Source: Malus domestica
Lineage: Eukaryota; Streptophyta; Magnoliopsida; Rosales; Rosaceae
Direction of reading: 5' to 3'
Assembly: GCF_042453785.1 (NCBI RefSeq)
Contig: NC_091674.1
Coordinates: 30,391,501-30,455,500 of the forward strand
Length of the DNA: 64,000 nucleotides
Part shown: positions 30,258 through 41,889 of the stretch, piece by piece
How the letters are laid out: every line of letters begins with the position of its first letter
Numbering within the stretch: position 1 is the stretch's first letter
Position numbers and translations under genes: made by a program
The notes under the pieces: model-generated
Told to the model about the DNA's origin: nothing
Database searches by the model: none
What the model saw: the letters and a program-made list of their open reading frames with translations, nothing else

Positions 30258-33200
30258 TCACTGAATGGGATCAGCTATATGAATCTTTGAACGCCATTGT
30301 GCTCGGTCCTGTGTCATGTCCTCCGTTAGATCCAAGTACTCTAAGTCTTTTCTTAGAGTCTCTTCCAAAGTTTTCCTATGTCTTCCTCTACCCCTTTGGC
30401 CCTGAACCTCTGTCCCATAGTCGCATCTTCTAATCGAAGCGTCAGTAGGCCTTCTTTGCACATGTCCAAACCACCGTAACCGATTTTCTCTCATCTTTCC
30501 TTCAATTTCGGCTACTCCTACTTTACCCCGGATATCCTCATTCCTAATCTTATCATTTCTTGTGTGCCCACACATCCAACGAAGCATCCTCATCTCCGCT
30601 ACACCCATTTTGTGTACGTGTTGATGCTTCACCGCCCAACATTCTATGCCATACAGCATCGCCGACCTTATTGCCGTCCTATAGAATTTTCCCTTAAGCT
30701 TCAGTGGCATACGGCGGTCACACAACACGCCGGATGCACTCTTCCACTTCATCCATCCGGCTTGTATTTTATGGCTGAGATCTCCATCTAATTCTCCGTT
30801 CTTTTGCAAGATAGATCCTAGGTAACGAAAACGATCGCTCTTTGGTATTTCTTGATCTCCGATCCTCACCCCTAACTCGTTTTGGCCTCCATTTGCACTG
30901 AACTTGCACTCCATATATTCTGTCTTTGATCGGCTTAGGCGAAGACCTTTAGATTCCAACACTTCTCTCCAAAGGTTAAGCTTTGCATTTACCCCTTCCT
31001 GAGTTTCATCTATCAACACTATATCGTCTGCGAAAAGCATACACCAAGGAATATCATCTTGAATATGTCCTGTTAACTCATCCATTACCAACGCAAAAGG
31101 GTAAGGACTTAAGGATGAGCCTTGATGTAATCCTACAGTTATGGGAAAGCTTTCGGTTTGTCCTTCATGAGTTCTTACGGCAGTCTTTGCTCCTTCATAC
31201 ATATCCTTTATAGCTTGGATATATGCTACTCGTACTCCTTTCTTCTCTAAAATCCTCCAAAGAATGTCTCTTGGGACCCTATCATACGCTTTTTCCAAAT
31301 CTATAAAGACCATGTGTAAATCCTTTTTCCCATCTCTATATCTTTCCATCAATCTTCGTAAGAGATAGATTGCCTCCATGGTTGAGCGCCCTGGCATGAA
31401 CCCGAATTGGTTGTCCGAAACCCGTGTCTCTTGCCTTAATCTATGCTCAATGACTCTCTCCCAGAGCTTCATTGTATGACTCATTAGCTTAATACCCCTA
31501 TAGTTCATGCAATTTTGTACGTCGCCCTTATTCTTGTAGATAGGCACCAAAGTGCTCGTTCGCCACTCATTTGGCATCTTCTTCGTTTTCAAAATCCTAT
31601 TGAAAAGGTCAGTGAGCCATGTTATACCTGTCTCTCCCAAAACTTTCCACACTTCAATTGGTATATCGTCTGGGCCTACTGTTTTTCTATGCTTCATCTT
31701 CTTCAAAGCTACAACCACTTCTTCCTTCCGGATTCGACGATAAAAAGAGTAGTTTCTACACTCTTCTGAGTTACTCAACTCCCCTAAAGAAGCACTCCTT
31801 TCATGTCCTTCATTGAAAAGATTATGAAAATAACCTCTCCATCTATCTTTAACCGCGTTCTCTGTAGCAAGAACATTTCCATCCTCATCCTTGATGCACC
31901 TCACTTGGTTTAGGTCCCTTGTCTTCTTTTCCCTTGCTCTAGCTAGTTTATAGATATCCAACTCTCTTTCTTTGGTATCTAGTCGCTTATACATATCGTT
32001 ATAAGCCGCTAACTTAGCTTCTCTCACAGCTTTCTTCGCCTCTTGCTTCGCTTTTCTATACCTTTCACCATTTTCATCGGTCCTATCCTTGTATAAGGCT
32101 TTACAACATTCCTTCTTAGCCTTCACCTTTGTTTGTACCTCCTCATTCCACCACCAAGATTCCTTTTGGTGTGGGGCAAAGCCCTTGGACTCTCCTAACA
32201 CCTCTTTTGCTACTTTTCGGATACAACTAGCCATGAAATCCCACATTTGGCTAGCTTCCCCCTCTCTATCCCACACACACTGGGTGATTACTTTCTCTTT
32301 GAAAATGACTTGTTTTTCTTCTTTTAGATTCCACCATCTAGTCCTTGGGCACTTCCAAGTCTTGTTCTTTTTTCTCACTCTTTTGATATGTACATCCATC
32401 ACCAACAAGCGATGTTGATTAGCCACGCTCTCTCCTGGTATAACTTTGCAATCCTTACAAGTTATACGATCCCCTTTCCTCATTAGAAGAAAATCTATTT
32501 GTGTTTTTGACGACCCACTCTTGTAGGTGATCACATGTTCTTCTCTCTTCTTAAAGAAGGTGTTGGCTAATAAGAGATCATATGCCATTGCAAAATCCAA
32601 GATAGCTTCCCCATCCTCGTTTCTCTCCCCAAAACCATGGCCACCATGAAAACCTCCATAGTTGCCTGTCTCCCTGCCCACGTGTCCATTTAAATCTCCT
32701 CCTATAAATAACTTCTCCGTCTGAGCAATTCCTTGCACCAAGTCTCCAAGGTCTTCCCAAAATTTCTCCTTCGAACTCATATCCAACCCTACTTGAGGTG
32801 CGTACGCACTAATCACATTGATAAGTTCTTTTCCTATTACAATCTTGATTGCCAGGATTCTATCTCCTACCCTCTTGACATCTACAACATCTTGTGTCAA
32901 GGTCTTGTCCACGATGATGCCAACACCGTTTCTCATTCTATTTGTGCCCGAGTACCAAAGTTTAAACCCTGAGTTTTCTAGATCCTTTGCCTTAAGACCA
33001 ACCCACTTAGTTTCTTGTAGGCACATAATATTTATCCTTCTCCTCACCATAACTTCCACTACTTCCATAGATTTTCCCGTTAAGGTTCCTATATTCCACG
33101 TTCCTAAAAGCATTCTACTCTCCTGAACTCTACCCTTCTGTCCTAGCTTCTTCACCCTCCCCCGTCCAATGGAATCAAAGTACTTCTTTTGTGTGTCCCG

Positions 33201-33416
33201 TGTAAAGTTGATAGGTGCATATGCTCCCAAACAACTTTGAGTGGAGTCGTTCGAAAAGAAGTTTCTATGGCCCCCTTGCTCATTTAACACTACATCCGGG
33301 TGCCTATAGAGATACAGCGACCTTTGCTCACTTATCATTGTGCTCGGGCCACACAGCGCGCCACTTACAGGTGACGTCCTAGCTTTAGCGCGATTTCGTT
33401 CTGAATTCATTTTCAT
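30258..33416 (-). CDS. RTE-clade non-LTR retrotransposon ORF: endonuclease and reverse transcriptase (1052 aa)
   Basis: One uninterrupted frame. The apurinic-type endonuclease spans about residues 100-340: TWNIG 106-110, LQET 133-136, GDLNGHVG 240-247, IDFLL 307-311, QHRLL 334-338. The reverse transcriptase spans about 540-960: YRGI 639-642, [18 protein letters not shown] 704-712, HQGSSLSP, and catalytic FADD at 795-798. The C-terminal end runs RYLGSIL to [13 protein letters not shown]. Such proteins nick target DNA and prime reverse transcription there. Length is typical of plant RTE elements and all key residues are present, so the protein could be active. The stop at 30258 falls just where homology to RTE ends, and this copy has no 3' tail of its own. 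Confidence 0.93.
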   Translation of the reverse strand: MKMNSERNRAKARTSPVSGALCGPSTMISEQRSLYLYRHPDVVLNEQGGHRNFFSNDSTQSCLGAYAPINFTRDTQKKYFDSIGRGRVKKLGQKGRVQESRMLLGTWNIGTLTGKSMEVVEVMVRRRINIMCLQETKWVGLKAKDLENSGFKLWYSGTNRMRNGVGIIVDKTLTQDVVDVKRVGDRILAIKIVIGKELINVISAYAPQVGLDMSSKEKFWEDLGDLVQGIAQTEKLFIGGDLNGHVGRETGNYGGFHGGHGFGERNEDGEAILDFAMAYDLLLANTFFKKREEHVITYKSGSSKTQIDFLLMRKGDRITCKDCKVIPGESVANQHRLLVMDVHIKRVRKKNKTWKCPRTRWWNLKEEKQVIFKEKVITQCVWDREGEASQMWDFMASCIRKVAKEVLGESKGFAPHQKESWWWNEEVQTKVKAKKECCKALYKDRTDENGERYRKAKQEAKKAVREAKLAAYNDMYKRLDTKERELDIYKLARAREKKTRDLNQVRCIKDEDGNVLATENAVKDRWRGYFHNLFNEGHERSASLGELSNSEECRNYSFYRRIRKEEVVVALKKMKHRKTVGPDDIPIEVWKVLGETGITWLTDLFNRILKTKKMPNEWRTSTLVPIYKNKGDVQNCMNYRGIKLMSHTMKLWERVIEHRLRQETRVSDNQFGFMPGRSTMEAIYLLRRLMERYRDGKKDLHMVFIDLEKAYDRVPRDILWRILEKKGVRVAYIQAIKDMYEGAKTAVRTHEGQTESFPITVGLHQGSSLSPYPFALVMDELTGHIQDDIPWCMLFADDIVLIDETQEGVNAKLNLWREVLESKGLRLSRSKTEYMECKFSANGGQNELGVRIGDQEIPKSDRFRYLGSILQKNGELDGDLSHKIQAGWMKWKSASGVLCDRRMPLKLKGKFYRTAIRSAMLYGIECWAVKHQHVHKMGVAEMRMLRWMCGHTRNDKIRNEDIRGKVGVAEIEGKMRENRLRWFGHVQRRPTDASIRRCDYGTEVQGQRGRGRHRKTLEETLRKDLEYLDLTEDMTQDRAQWRSKIHIADPIQ

Positions 33417-33529
33417 AAGGATTCGACGTAACTGTGAAGTGCCGGCTGTCGACTACCTGACGCCCTCCCCCTCCTCCTTTACCCGGGCTTGGGACCGGCC
33501 ATGTAAGATAAACTTACATAGGCGGAGTT
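33417..33529 (-). other. RTE 5' leader
   Basis: GC-rich leader on the minus strand between the target duplication and the ORF. It includes the phrase CCCAAGCCCGGGTAAAGGAG, familiar from plant RTE elements. Confidence 0.7.
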
Positions 33530-34568
33530 TATCAAAAGAAGAAGTAAAACAATTAAAATTTAGGAAACGTGAAAAGGATTGGAAAGTATGACAAACTGGT
33601 TGTCTTTTTCTGATTGTTGAGAAAGTCTTTGTTTGTCATTCTCCCTTGTCTCCTTCCTTCGCCCCCTTCATATTCGCTTGATTCCTTCCATCTTTGATCA
33701 TCCTTCTACGTATGTCTGACTTTTACATTCAAAGATGCTGGCTGCACTCCCATATACAAAATGCTGCTACTAAACTTGTCCTTGTCGAAACTAAAAGATT
33801 GCCCAGCGCGGGGCTGTCTATGTTATATAGCTGCAGCCTGCCTATAGTTCTTGGATTATAAGATATATGTATATTTGGGAACGTTTCATTGATTGTTGGT
33901 AAAGTAAAAGGTCTCTACTTTTTCCAAACCAATGATGCAGAAAACTTTGGTAGGTCAAAGATTAGCAAATATGAACAACCATGGGGTGGCCCATTGATTG
34001 GGAACAAATTTCAAGCCCGTATTCGACATAGCACATTCTGGATTTGATTCATGGTATTGGTGAATCACATGATGGTGGTCAGGAGAGTTTGAAATATCTC
34101 TGTGAGTCTTCTTAGCCCCCGAAAAAGTAGATTGCTGCGACGAAACCACCTGTTGGTCCACGAGGGTAGAGGTGTCGCATTAATAATGTAGAGTTTACAT
34201 TCTACAAAGGTTCAATTATAGTCATTACTAATAAGTTCTAATAATGGTCTCCTTTTATAGTTGAGGTCGCTTTTGTCATCGGCCAATATAGGACTTTAAG
34301 AGGTTTCTAATGTTGACACGTGTAGCGTTGTGATTGATCTCCTGGTTGAAAAGAAACTCTTGTGTCTCGGCAAGAGGTTTCTAATGTTGACACGTGTAGT
34401 GTTGTGATTGATCTCCTGGTTGGAAAGAAACTCTTGTGCCTTGGCAGGGGGCCTTAACACGAATCTTTCAATGCGCCTCTGAAAGTATAAAGTTGGTTGG
34501 TGCTGGATAATTTCAGAATTAGTGAAGTATGGTACAAACACAATTAAAAGAAAAATTAATAGACAATT
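33530..34568 (-). repeat. SABATH copy 1 upstream spacer, distal part
   Basis: Resumes the flank interrupted at 26242 and closely matches 51891-52330 and then 49500-50140. It ends at 34568 with the target duplication CAATT of Copia 2. No gene. Confidence 0.87.
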
Positions 34569-34749
34569 TGCGAATTAGGGCTTATTTTGGGGTTTAATTT
34601 ACTGATATCATTCTTCTCACCAAGGAGGAAAATATATAATATACAAGAGTGATTTACAAGGAAAGAAACATCAAATAACCTAATTACAATATGATTACAA
34701 GGACTCAAATAGGTAACTAAACTAATTACAGAAGGTCAACTCTCCAACA
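34569..34749 (-). repeat. 3' LTR of Copia 2
   Basis: 181 bp, partner of 39722-39902; the differences are spread over the length. Confidence 0.92.
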
Positions 34750-34756
34750 TTCCCCC

Positions 34757-37700
34757 TCAAGTTGGTGCATAAATGTCGTTCATGCCCAACTTGACAAGAG
34801 AGTTGTAGAACGCTTGACTTGCAACAGCTTTAGTTAAGATATCCGCCAATTGATCCTCTGACTTTACGAACGGGAATTGAATAATATTCCCATCCAACTT
34901 CTCCTTAATGAAGTGTATGTCAACTTCCACGTGTTTTGTGCGATCATGTTGAATTGGGTTGTGTGAGATATCGATAGCTGCTTTATTATCACAAAATAAA
35001 TCTGAAGCTGAATTCGAAGGATATCCGAGTTCACCAAGTAGCCTCCGAAGCCATAATAGTTCACATACTCCTTTTGCCATACCCCTATATTCCGCCTCTG
35101 CACTTGATAAAGCAATCACTTTCTGTTTCTTACTCCGCCAAGTCACTAAGTTTCCTCCCACAAATGTAAAGTAACCAGATGTGGACCGACGATCAATAAC
35201 GTTGTCTGCCCAATCTACATCGGTGTAACCCTCTATTCAGCAATGATCATTCTTGGAAAACATGATGCCTTTACCCGATGAGGACTTCAGGTATCGTAAG
35301 ATGCGTTCAACTGCACCCATATGTGCCTCACTCAAATAATGCATAAATTGACTAACAGCACTTACTGCGTCTGCAATATCAAGCTTGGTGTGAGATAAAT
35401 AAATTAACCTCCCAACTAACCTTTGATAACGATCTCTGTTAGTGGGAACTTGATCAGGGTGCACGGCAAGATGGTGATTTTGAACTATGGGGGTGTCAGC
35501 CGGTTTATAATCAAGCATTCTGGTTTCAGCTAATAAGTCTAGAACATATTTTCTTTGAGATAGAAATATACCCTGTTTAGATCGAGCTACTTTTATCCCC
35601 AAGAAATATTTCAAACCACCAAGATCTTTCTGTGAACACGGAATTTTTATTTACCAAAATTTCGATGTCTACACTTTCATCTTGAACTCAGTTGCTAGGT
35701 AATCTTTGAGCCTTGAGATTTCCTCTTTGTCGTCACCCGTAACAATCATATCGTCCACATAGACGATAAGTGCCGTCAATTTCCCCATTCGACATTTCAA
35801 GAAAAGTGTATGATCGGAATTACTCTGCCTAAACCCATATTTCCTCATAGCCATCCGGAACCTACCAAACCATGCTCGAAGTGATTGTTTCAACCCATAC
35901 AATGCTTTATTCAACTTGCACACTACTCCGGGTTGTAAAACCGATGCATAACCAGTTGGAATATCCATATACACTTCTTCTTTAAGATTACCATGTAAGA
36001 AAGCATTTTTCACATCAAATTGCTGTAATGGCCAATCTAAGTTGGCTGCCAATGAAAGCAATACTTTTACCGTATTAATCTTTGCTACCGGGGCAAATGT
36101 CTCTGTATAATCAACATCATACGTCTGAGTGTATCCCTTGGCCACCAATCGTGCTTTGTATCATTCAACAGACCCATCAGCTTTGTACTTGATGGTGTAC
36201 ACCCATCAACACCCAACTCTCTTCTGTCCTTGGGGAAGTGGAACTAAATCCCACGTTTGATTTTTCTAGAGTGCAGCCATTTCTTCCTCCATTGCCTTGG
36301 TCCATCGATCGTCAGATAGTGCCTCATTCAATGAACTTGATGTGTTATCATTGGATATTTGTTGTACAAAATTTTTGCCGGGTTCTGATAACTTCTATGA
36401 TGACACATAGTTGGCAATGGGGTATTTAGAGCCTTTCGTTGTGTCCGATGAATATTGATTGGGTGGCTTTCCCGGTTGTACCTGAAAGGTAATTGATAAT
36501 TCGGAACAAAGGTATCATTAGCATGGATAGTAAAGCTTACCTCAGGAATATTCTTAGGAGTATGGTCATCTGGTGGTACTATATTTGGAGACGAGGGGGA
36601 GTAGTATCAGTAGAAGTCTCAAAGTTAACAAGTGGCAGCACTAGTGTCGTGGGTGAGGACAGCATTGTCGTGCCTGTCGTTGATTCTGTAGGCAGCACTA
36701 CGGCTGTTATTGGCTGGGCTGGCAGCGCAGCCGTTAAAGGCTCGGCTAGTGGCAGCGAAAGATCAACAATATCACTCATGGTCCAATCCTTCTTGTTATG
36801 CCGTGTCGCCCTCTGAAGAGGAGGATTGGAAGAATCTGAAGGGTAATACATCTCAGACTTGGAAAAAGTGACATCCATAGTAACATACATTCGACGGAAA
36901 TGAGGGTGGTAACAACAGTACCCTTTCTGATGGAGTCCGTACCCCATAAAAATACAACGGCAAGCACACGGTTCAAGTTTTGTCCATTGATTTTTATGAA
37001 TATGAACAAATGCAACACATCCAAACACCCGAGATGGAAGTACCAAAACTGACGGTAGATGCACAAAGGTAGCAAGGACTTGTAAAAGAGTAAGAAAATC
37101 CAGGACTTTGGATGGCAGACGGTTGATAAGATAAGTGGCGGTCTGAAGAGCAACATCCCAAGAAGAGCAGGGAACAGACGCCCCAATCAAGAGTGAGCGA
37201 GCCGTTTCTAAGAGATGACGATTTTTGCGCTCAACCACCCCATTCTGTTGAGGAGTCTGAGGACAAGTAGTTTCGTGAAAAATTCCATGATTAGTTAAAT
37301 AATGGGAAAAATCATTATTAACATATTCACCACCATTATCAGAACATAAAATCCATATTTTAGTAGAAAAATGTGTCTAAACCATGGCTTGGAAGGTCTT
37401 AAAAGCCAAAAAAACATCATTTTTATGCTTAATAAGATATAATCATGTCATTCGTGTGCAATCATCTATGAACGTTACAAACCATCAAATACCAGATGAA
37501 GTAGTAATCAGAGATAGTCCCCAAACATCTGAATGAACAAAACCAAAAGGAATAACACTTTTATTAGAATTCAGCGGATAAGAAACATGGTGACTGTTGG
37601 CGAGTATGTAAGTGTCACATTTAAAGTCTAAAACTAAACAACCAACAAATAAATACGGAAACATATGCTGCAAATAACTGAAAGATGGATGACCCAAATG

Positions 37701-39312
37701 GTGATGCCATAACCATATATGAAGCCTCTTGTGATTAACGGCTCCTTAGGCGAGATTGACCTGTCCTGTACTGACATCATCCACAAAATAGAGATCCCCC
37801 CTCTTAGTACCACAACCAATTATCTCCTTCGTAAAAACATCCTGTATAAGACAAAACTTTGGATACATTAGCACATAACAGTTCAATTGTTCAGTAGCTT
37901 GGCCATGAGACATCAATTTATGGTTTAGTGAAGGTACAAGTAATGTAGGAGGCAAAGAGAGAGTATGCGTGAGGCACACGGTGCCAGCGCCAGTTACCGG
38001 TGAGGTGACTCCATTAGCATTAGTAATATTACGTCGAAGTGGAACAGTATCACAAACTAAATCAATGGGATTATAAGTCATATAGTATGCGGCACCGGAG
38101 TCAATGATTCATCCGGATGAAGATCATGTTGAGATATCAAAGATAATTGGGACATGAAGGTGGCGAGATTGGGTTGCCCAAGCTTGGCTTGCTCGTCTCG
38201 TTCCCGTTGTTCTGAAGCTTCAACGGTTCCCACCAGTCAGAATAGTCATGCAATTGGAAGCAATTATCATGGCCATTCTTCTCACTACCGCAGTAAGTAC
38301 AACCACCAGCCTAGACGTGTGGTTTAGAACGAGGAGAACGGGGACCCATGGTGGGCCGTGAGGCCGTCCTAGCAGCAAATGGCGAGCCATGTGCTAGGCT
38401 TGGGGCAGTAGCCTGGGGTTGCAGTCCTGAGCTCGGTGCAGGTGACTCATCAGGGGGTGCGAAAACAAGGTGGAACTACAGCTCGTGTGGCAGGCCAAGC
38501 CACCATGGCTGCCCCACTTGGCAATTGTCCTCCAGTATTCATCACAGCTTGTCGCATTCCCTCCTGGTAAACATAGGTAAAAGTTTGTTCGATAGAATGA
38601 AGGGGCTCAGTTTGTAGAATATCACTACGAATTTTATCAAACATCTCATCCAATCCTGCAAGAAAAGTGTACAAACGATCCGTTTGAACAATTTTATTAA
38701 AAATTTCAATATTAGTACTGCACTTCATCGGATTAGGTCGACGATAATCAATCTTCTGCCACAAAGATTGAAGATCATTATAGTATGTCTCCACTGGTCG
38801 TCCATCTTGCCTCTTGTGAGAAGCCTTGCAGGTAAGATCATAGACTTGAGTATATCGGGGCCGTCATAATACATGCGAGCAACTGCGTCCCACATTTCCT
38901 TTACCGTCGGTAGTCAAAGAAAGTACCCAATCAAATTGGGTTTCATAGAGTTGATGAGCCAACCCTTCACAATAGCGTTCTCCATACGCCATTTGGTGAA
39001 GGTCAGATCATCGATAGGTGGTTGGGGATTACTCCCAAACAAGTAGCCCAACTTGTCTTTTCCAGCAACAAACATCTCAACAATTTGATACCAAACTCCA
39101 TAATTAGCACCATTGAGTTTGATGTCGATGCCAATCGAAGCAGTAGATGAATCATGATGGACAATCTGTGTAACAACTTGTGGTATAGGTAGGGTAGGAT
39201 TCATGGTAGGGTCGGTTAGGGTAGTACTGTTTCGGGTTGTAGTGTTTAGTGTAGGAGTAGAATCGGTTAGGATGGAGTTGTTTCCACCGTGGAGTGGTGG
39301 TAGGTTCTCCAT
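34757..39312 (-). pseudogene. Copia 2 gag-pol, broken
   Basis: Domains are in normal order but many stops and shifts separate them. Gag is at 38450-39312 (NGANYGVWYQIVEMF, then ETYYNDLQSLWQ). Protease/linker is at 37746-38081, and integrase pieces are at 37485-37697 (FVHSDVWG) and 36579-37238 (ERKNRHLLETARSLL). Reverse transcriptase is at 35669-36148 (FDVKNAFLHGNL, YGLKQSLRAW, VYVDDMIVTG) and 35237-35614 (KYFLGIKVARSK). RNase H is at 34757-35161 ([39 protein letters not shown]). Catalytic YVDD is intact but the polyprotein cannot be made as one chain. Confidence 0.92.
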
Positions 39313-39721
39313 GGGATGGCCGAGTTTGCTTAAGGGAATGGGCAGAGCAGAAATCCTAGGCCATACGGCCCACTTCCAACAACACCGATATTATCCCCAA
39401 CTTAGTAATTACCACCTGCACAATCCGTCAGGTGTGTGGTTTTATCACAAAAGGCTTCGGTATTAGTTAGAGTGGGATTAGGGTATTTACACTCTTCTTT
39501 TTGTCATTGATACGGTCGATGTGGGACATTTCAACACACCCTCTCACGTGGGACCCATTACCAGATCACACATGGGAGATCCACACATCGACAACCACGT
39601 GGAGCCAAGAGGACTCACCCTACACACAGGGCCAAGGGACCCACCATCATCGCGCGGGGCCAAGGGGACTCACCCATCATGTGGCAGTACGATACGGGCC
39701 TGCTCCCTGACTCTGATACCA
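39313..39721 (-). other. Copia 2 5' leader
   Basis: Untranslated leader between the primer-binding site and Gag, with imperfect repeats of 'gggccaagggga.ccacc' near 39626-39675. No gene. Confidence 0.7.
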
Positions 39722-39902
39722 TGCTAATTAGGGCTTATTTTGGGGTTTAATTTACTGATATCATTCTTCTCACCAAGGAGGAAAATATGTAATGTACAAG
39801 AGTGATTTACAAGGAAAGAAACATCAAATAACCTAATTACAATCTGATTACAAGGACTCAAATAGGTAACTAAACTAATTACAAAAGGTCAACTCTCCAA
39901 CA
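39722..39902 (-). repeat. 5' LTR of Copia 2
   Basis: 181 bp, followed on the minus strand at once by the tRNA-iMet-type primer-binding site. Confidence 0.92.
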
Positions 39903-40219
39903 CAATTGTTATGATGCAGTGTAAGACAAATTGGAAGGCTAGCTTAATATGATACAATGCATTATATGTGAATTAAGGTTTTCAAACAGATTATAATAAT
40001 AACACATTCTGCAGGCTAGAGAGTATCTCTCTCCTGCAGTGAATTTTCGGTTACAAGGGGAATCCAACATTTGCATCTCGTCTTCCCAAGCCACTTGAAC
40101 TAAGACTCGTACAGAGGTTTTATTCCACTTAGTCGTATAAAAAAGAAAACTAACAACAATGAAGCAAATGAAATTTGACAACATCTTCATGAGTACTGAG
40201 ACATCATGTTCACATCATT
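39903..40219 (-). repeat. SABATH spacer leading to the 3' flank of copy 2
   Basis: Continues the spacer after Copia 2 and matches 23460-23700 and 50135-50455. It lies just downstream of the copy 2 stop codon and probably holds its 3' untranslated region. No clear polyadenylation signal was assigned. Confidence 0.85.
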
Positions 40220-41536
40220 TTACTTGCGTTTAAGCACGGCAAGAAAGATGATTGCAGTTTCAGTCGCTGACGCAATGATGGAGGGTTGCTCTTCAAGTTT
40301 CTTGAGATACGAGTCAAAGAGCTCATCTAAGATTTCTTCTCCAAATTGCTGCTTGATGACTTCCTCAGAGGCAGCTCTCGCGTGAGATACAAAGAGTTGG
40401 ATTGGAGAGACAGTGGGAGGAATCGGAATGTGAGGTACTGTTTCCAACGTCTTTAAACTAAAATATTCATTTCTTTCTACAGCAGCTTCCAGTTCTTGGG
40501 GAGTCATGTAATACACAGGAAAGTTAAATGTATCTACTTTATCTTCACTTACTACTCCCTGCGCAAAGGAAAAACACATGGAAGCCATAAATAAAATTTC
40601 TTGTGTAATTAAACGCAAAACGAGAAATAGAAATACCATTGCTCACCTTCCTAGCCATGTCCATGAGGCAAGACCCTATAAGTTGAAAGCTCACATTTCC
40701 CACAGAGTCAGAATGAGGAACAGTATTGGGCCGGCCTGGAATGACGAGTACCATGATTCCTCCATCTGCAATCTCTTGTGCCCTGGCATTCAGAAAGCAC
40801 TCCATGTCCTCAGCATGTTGAGCTTCGTAAGCCCTTACGACTTCATCAGGGGAGTTTGAGTAATGAATTCGTCCTTTGTTCCATGCTGGACTGTTTTTGT
40901 CCACCACCTCTTTTGGTACTCTAGAAAGCCAATGAAGGGCTAAAGTTGAATGAAAAAAATGAATAGACGTACTAGGAAATAGACGACCATAGAAAGAACC
41001 CGGCACGCCCGCAGCGTAGTATCGCCTGGTCTGCGGGAGGGATTTGAAGAGCCTGTTAAAATCATTCAGAGTATGATCATTAAAGAAGACCTGAAATTCA
41101 GGGATCTGCAAATTCAGCCCTTGGCTCTGAAACTTGAATTCCACAGCTTCGATTATGTTTTCAACTGAGATAAATGTGTTTGGCCCGACAGAGCAACCCA
41201 AATCAGCAATGTAAAAGGTGTTAGAAGATAACAAGTCGAGCTTTTCTGCAACTGCCTTGCTTAAAAATTCTTTGGCACCATCCACCGCTCCTTTCTGCAA
41301 GGATTTACAAAATACAAAATCATTGTTCGAGTTACCGGTTGTGCCTTAGTTCGTCCGGAATTTCGTATACAAAGAGATCAAGGACTTCAATAAAAGTGAG
41401 CACTACAAAATAAGAGACTTTGAAATGAATACATATAAACCTGAAAAGTTGAGTTGTTGGCATAGCTGTTGGGGCCATCTCCCCCTTTCATTGGATACTC
41501 TTCGGAGAACTTACTTGTTTCCTCGACTGCAGCCAT
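40220..41536 (-). CDS. SABATH carboxyl methyltransferase, copy 2 (360 aa, three exons)
   Basis: Exon 1 41441-41536, exon 2 40647-41294, exon 3 40220-40558. Both introns are GT-AG and phase 0 (146 and 88 bp), and the frame is open to the stop. SABATH enzymes move a methyl group from S-adenosylmethionine to a carboxyl group of small acids, or to a ring nitrogen, in the cytosol. Visible features: GGDGPNSYANNS in exon 1, the SAM-binding loop DLGCSVGPNT at 63-72, FNDHTLNDFN at 103-112, and FFHSTLALHWLS at 145-156, where most relatives have a Y after HSS/HST. Then GGIMVLVIPGR follows. Length is normal for the family (about 350-380). The closest group appears to be the At5g38020-like/loganate-type enzymes; the substrate cannot be told. 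Copia 3 sits about 150 bp upstream of the start codon. Confidence 0.88.
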
Positions 41537-41690
41537 CTCTCTCTTTCTCTATGTTTCGCTGTTGTGTATGTCATGTATTGTATCATGGGGGGTCATTATT
41601 CTTATATCTGCATTTCGGCCGTTCCTACTCTGCTACTTGACGCTATGAAAAGACAAAGTAAAACAATTAAAATTTAGGAAACGTGAAAAG
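41537..41690 (-). repeat. SABATH copy 2 proximal promoter region
   Basis: 154 bp between the start codon and Copia 3, matching the flanks of the other copies. CT-rich on the plus strand; no certain TATA box seen. Confidence 0.8.
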
Positions 41691-41889
41691 TCATAATAAT
41701 CACAGAATGGGATTATAATATTCTATTCATATTCAACAACTAGGTTTACAGCTTTATACAACCATTCGGTCAATGAGATCCTAAACTATTGCCTACAAGC
41801 AAGGCTTGATCATAAACTAAATAGGAAAGGAAATAACTACAATATCAATTTACAATGTTGACTAAGTAATAGAGATATTTTCCTTAACA
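41691..41889 (-). repeat. 3' LTR of Copia 3
   Basis: 199 bp. The RNase H frame runs past the polypurine tract into this LTR and stops at 41862. Confidence 0.92.

Larger units (their letters stand above)
26243..33529 (-). mobile_element. Composite RTE-clade retrotransposon insertion
   Basis: A 17-bp duplication tatcaaaagaagaagta flanks the whole block (26226-26242 and 33530-33546); the empty site is at 51891-51907. On the minus strand it starts with a typical plant RTE 5' leader (33417-33529) and the intact RTE ORF. It then passes through a 3.4-kb unrelated element and ends with a second, diverged RTE 3' end and a (TTG)n tail (26243-26265). RTE 3' coding sequence is thus present twice. Confidence 0.85.
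34569..39902 (-). mobile_element. Copia element 2, minus strand, short LTRs
   Basis: LTRs of 181 bp (34569-34749 and 39722-39902), TG...CTCCAACA, with about five differences. Target duplication CAATT at 34564-34568 and 39903-39907; paralogous empty sites lie at 23462 and 50138. The primer-binding site TGGTATCAGAG is at 39711-39721 (minus) and the polypurine tract TTGAGGGGGAA lies next to 34749. LTR size fits the small-LTR copia lineages (Ale-like). Confidence 0.93.

Noticed and set aside
40578-40859. Plus-strand ORFs of about 93 codons repeated in the SABATH copies (also 25164-25445, 48105-48394, 50808-51095)
   Set aside because: Antisense shadows of exon 2 and intron 2 of the methyltransferase genes; the sense strand has introns, motifs and family match.
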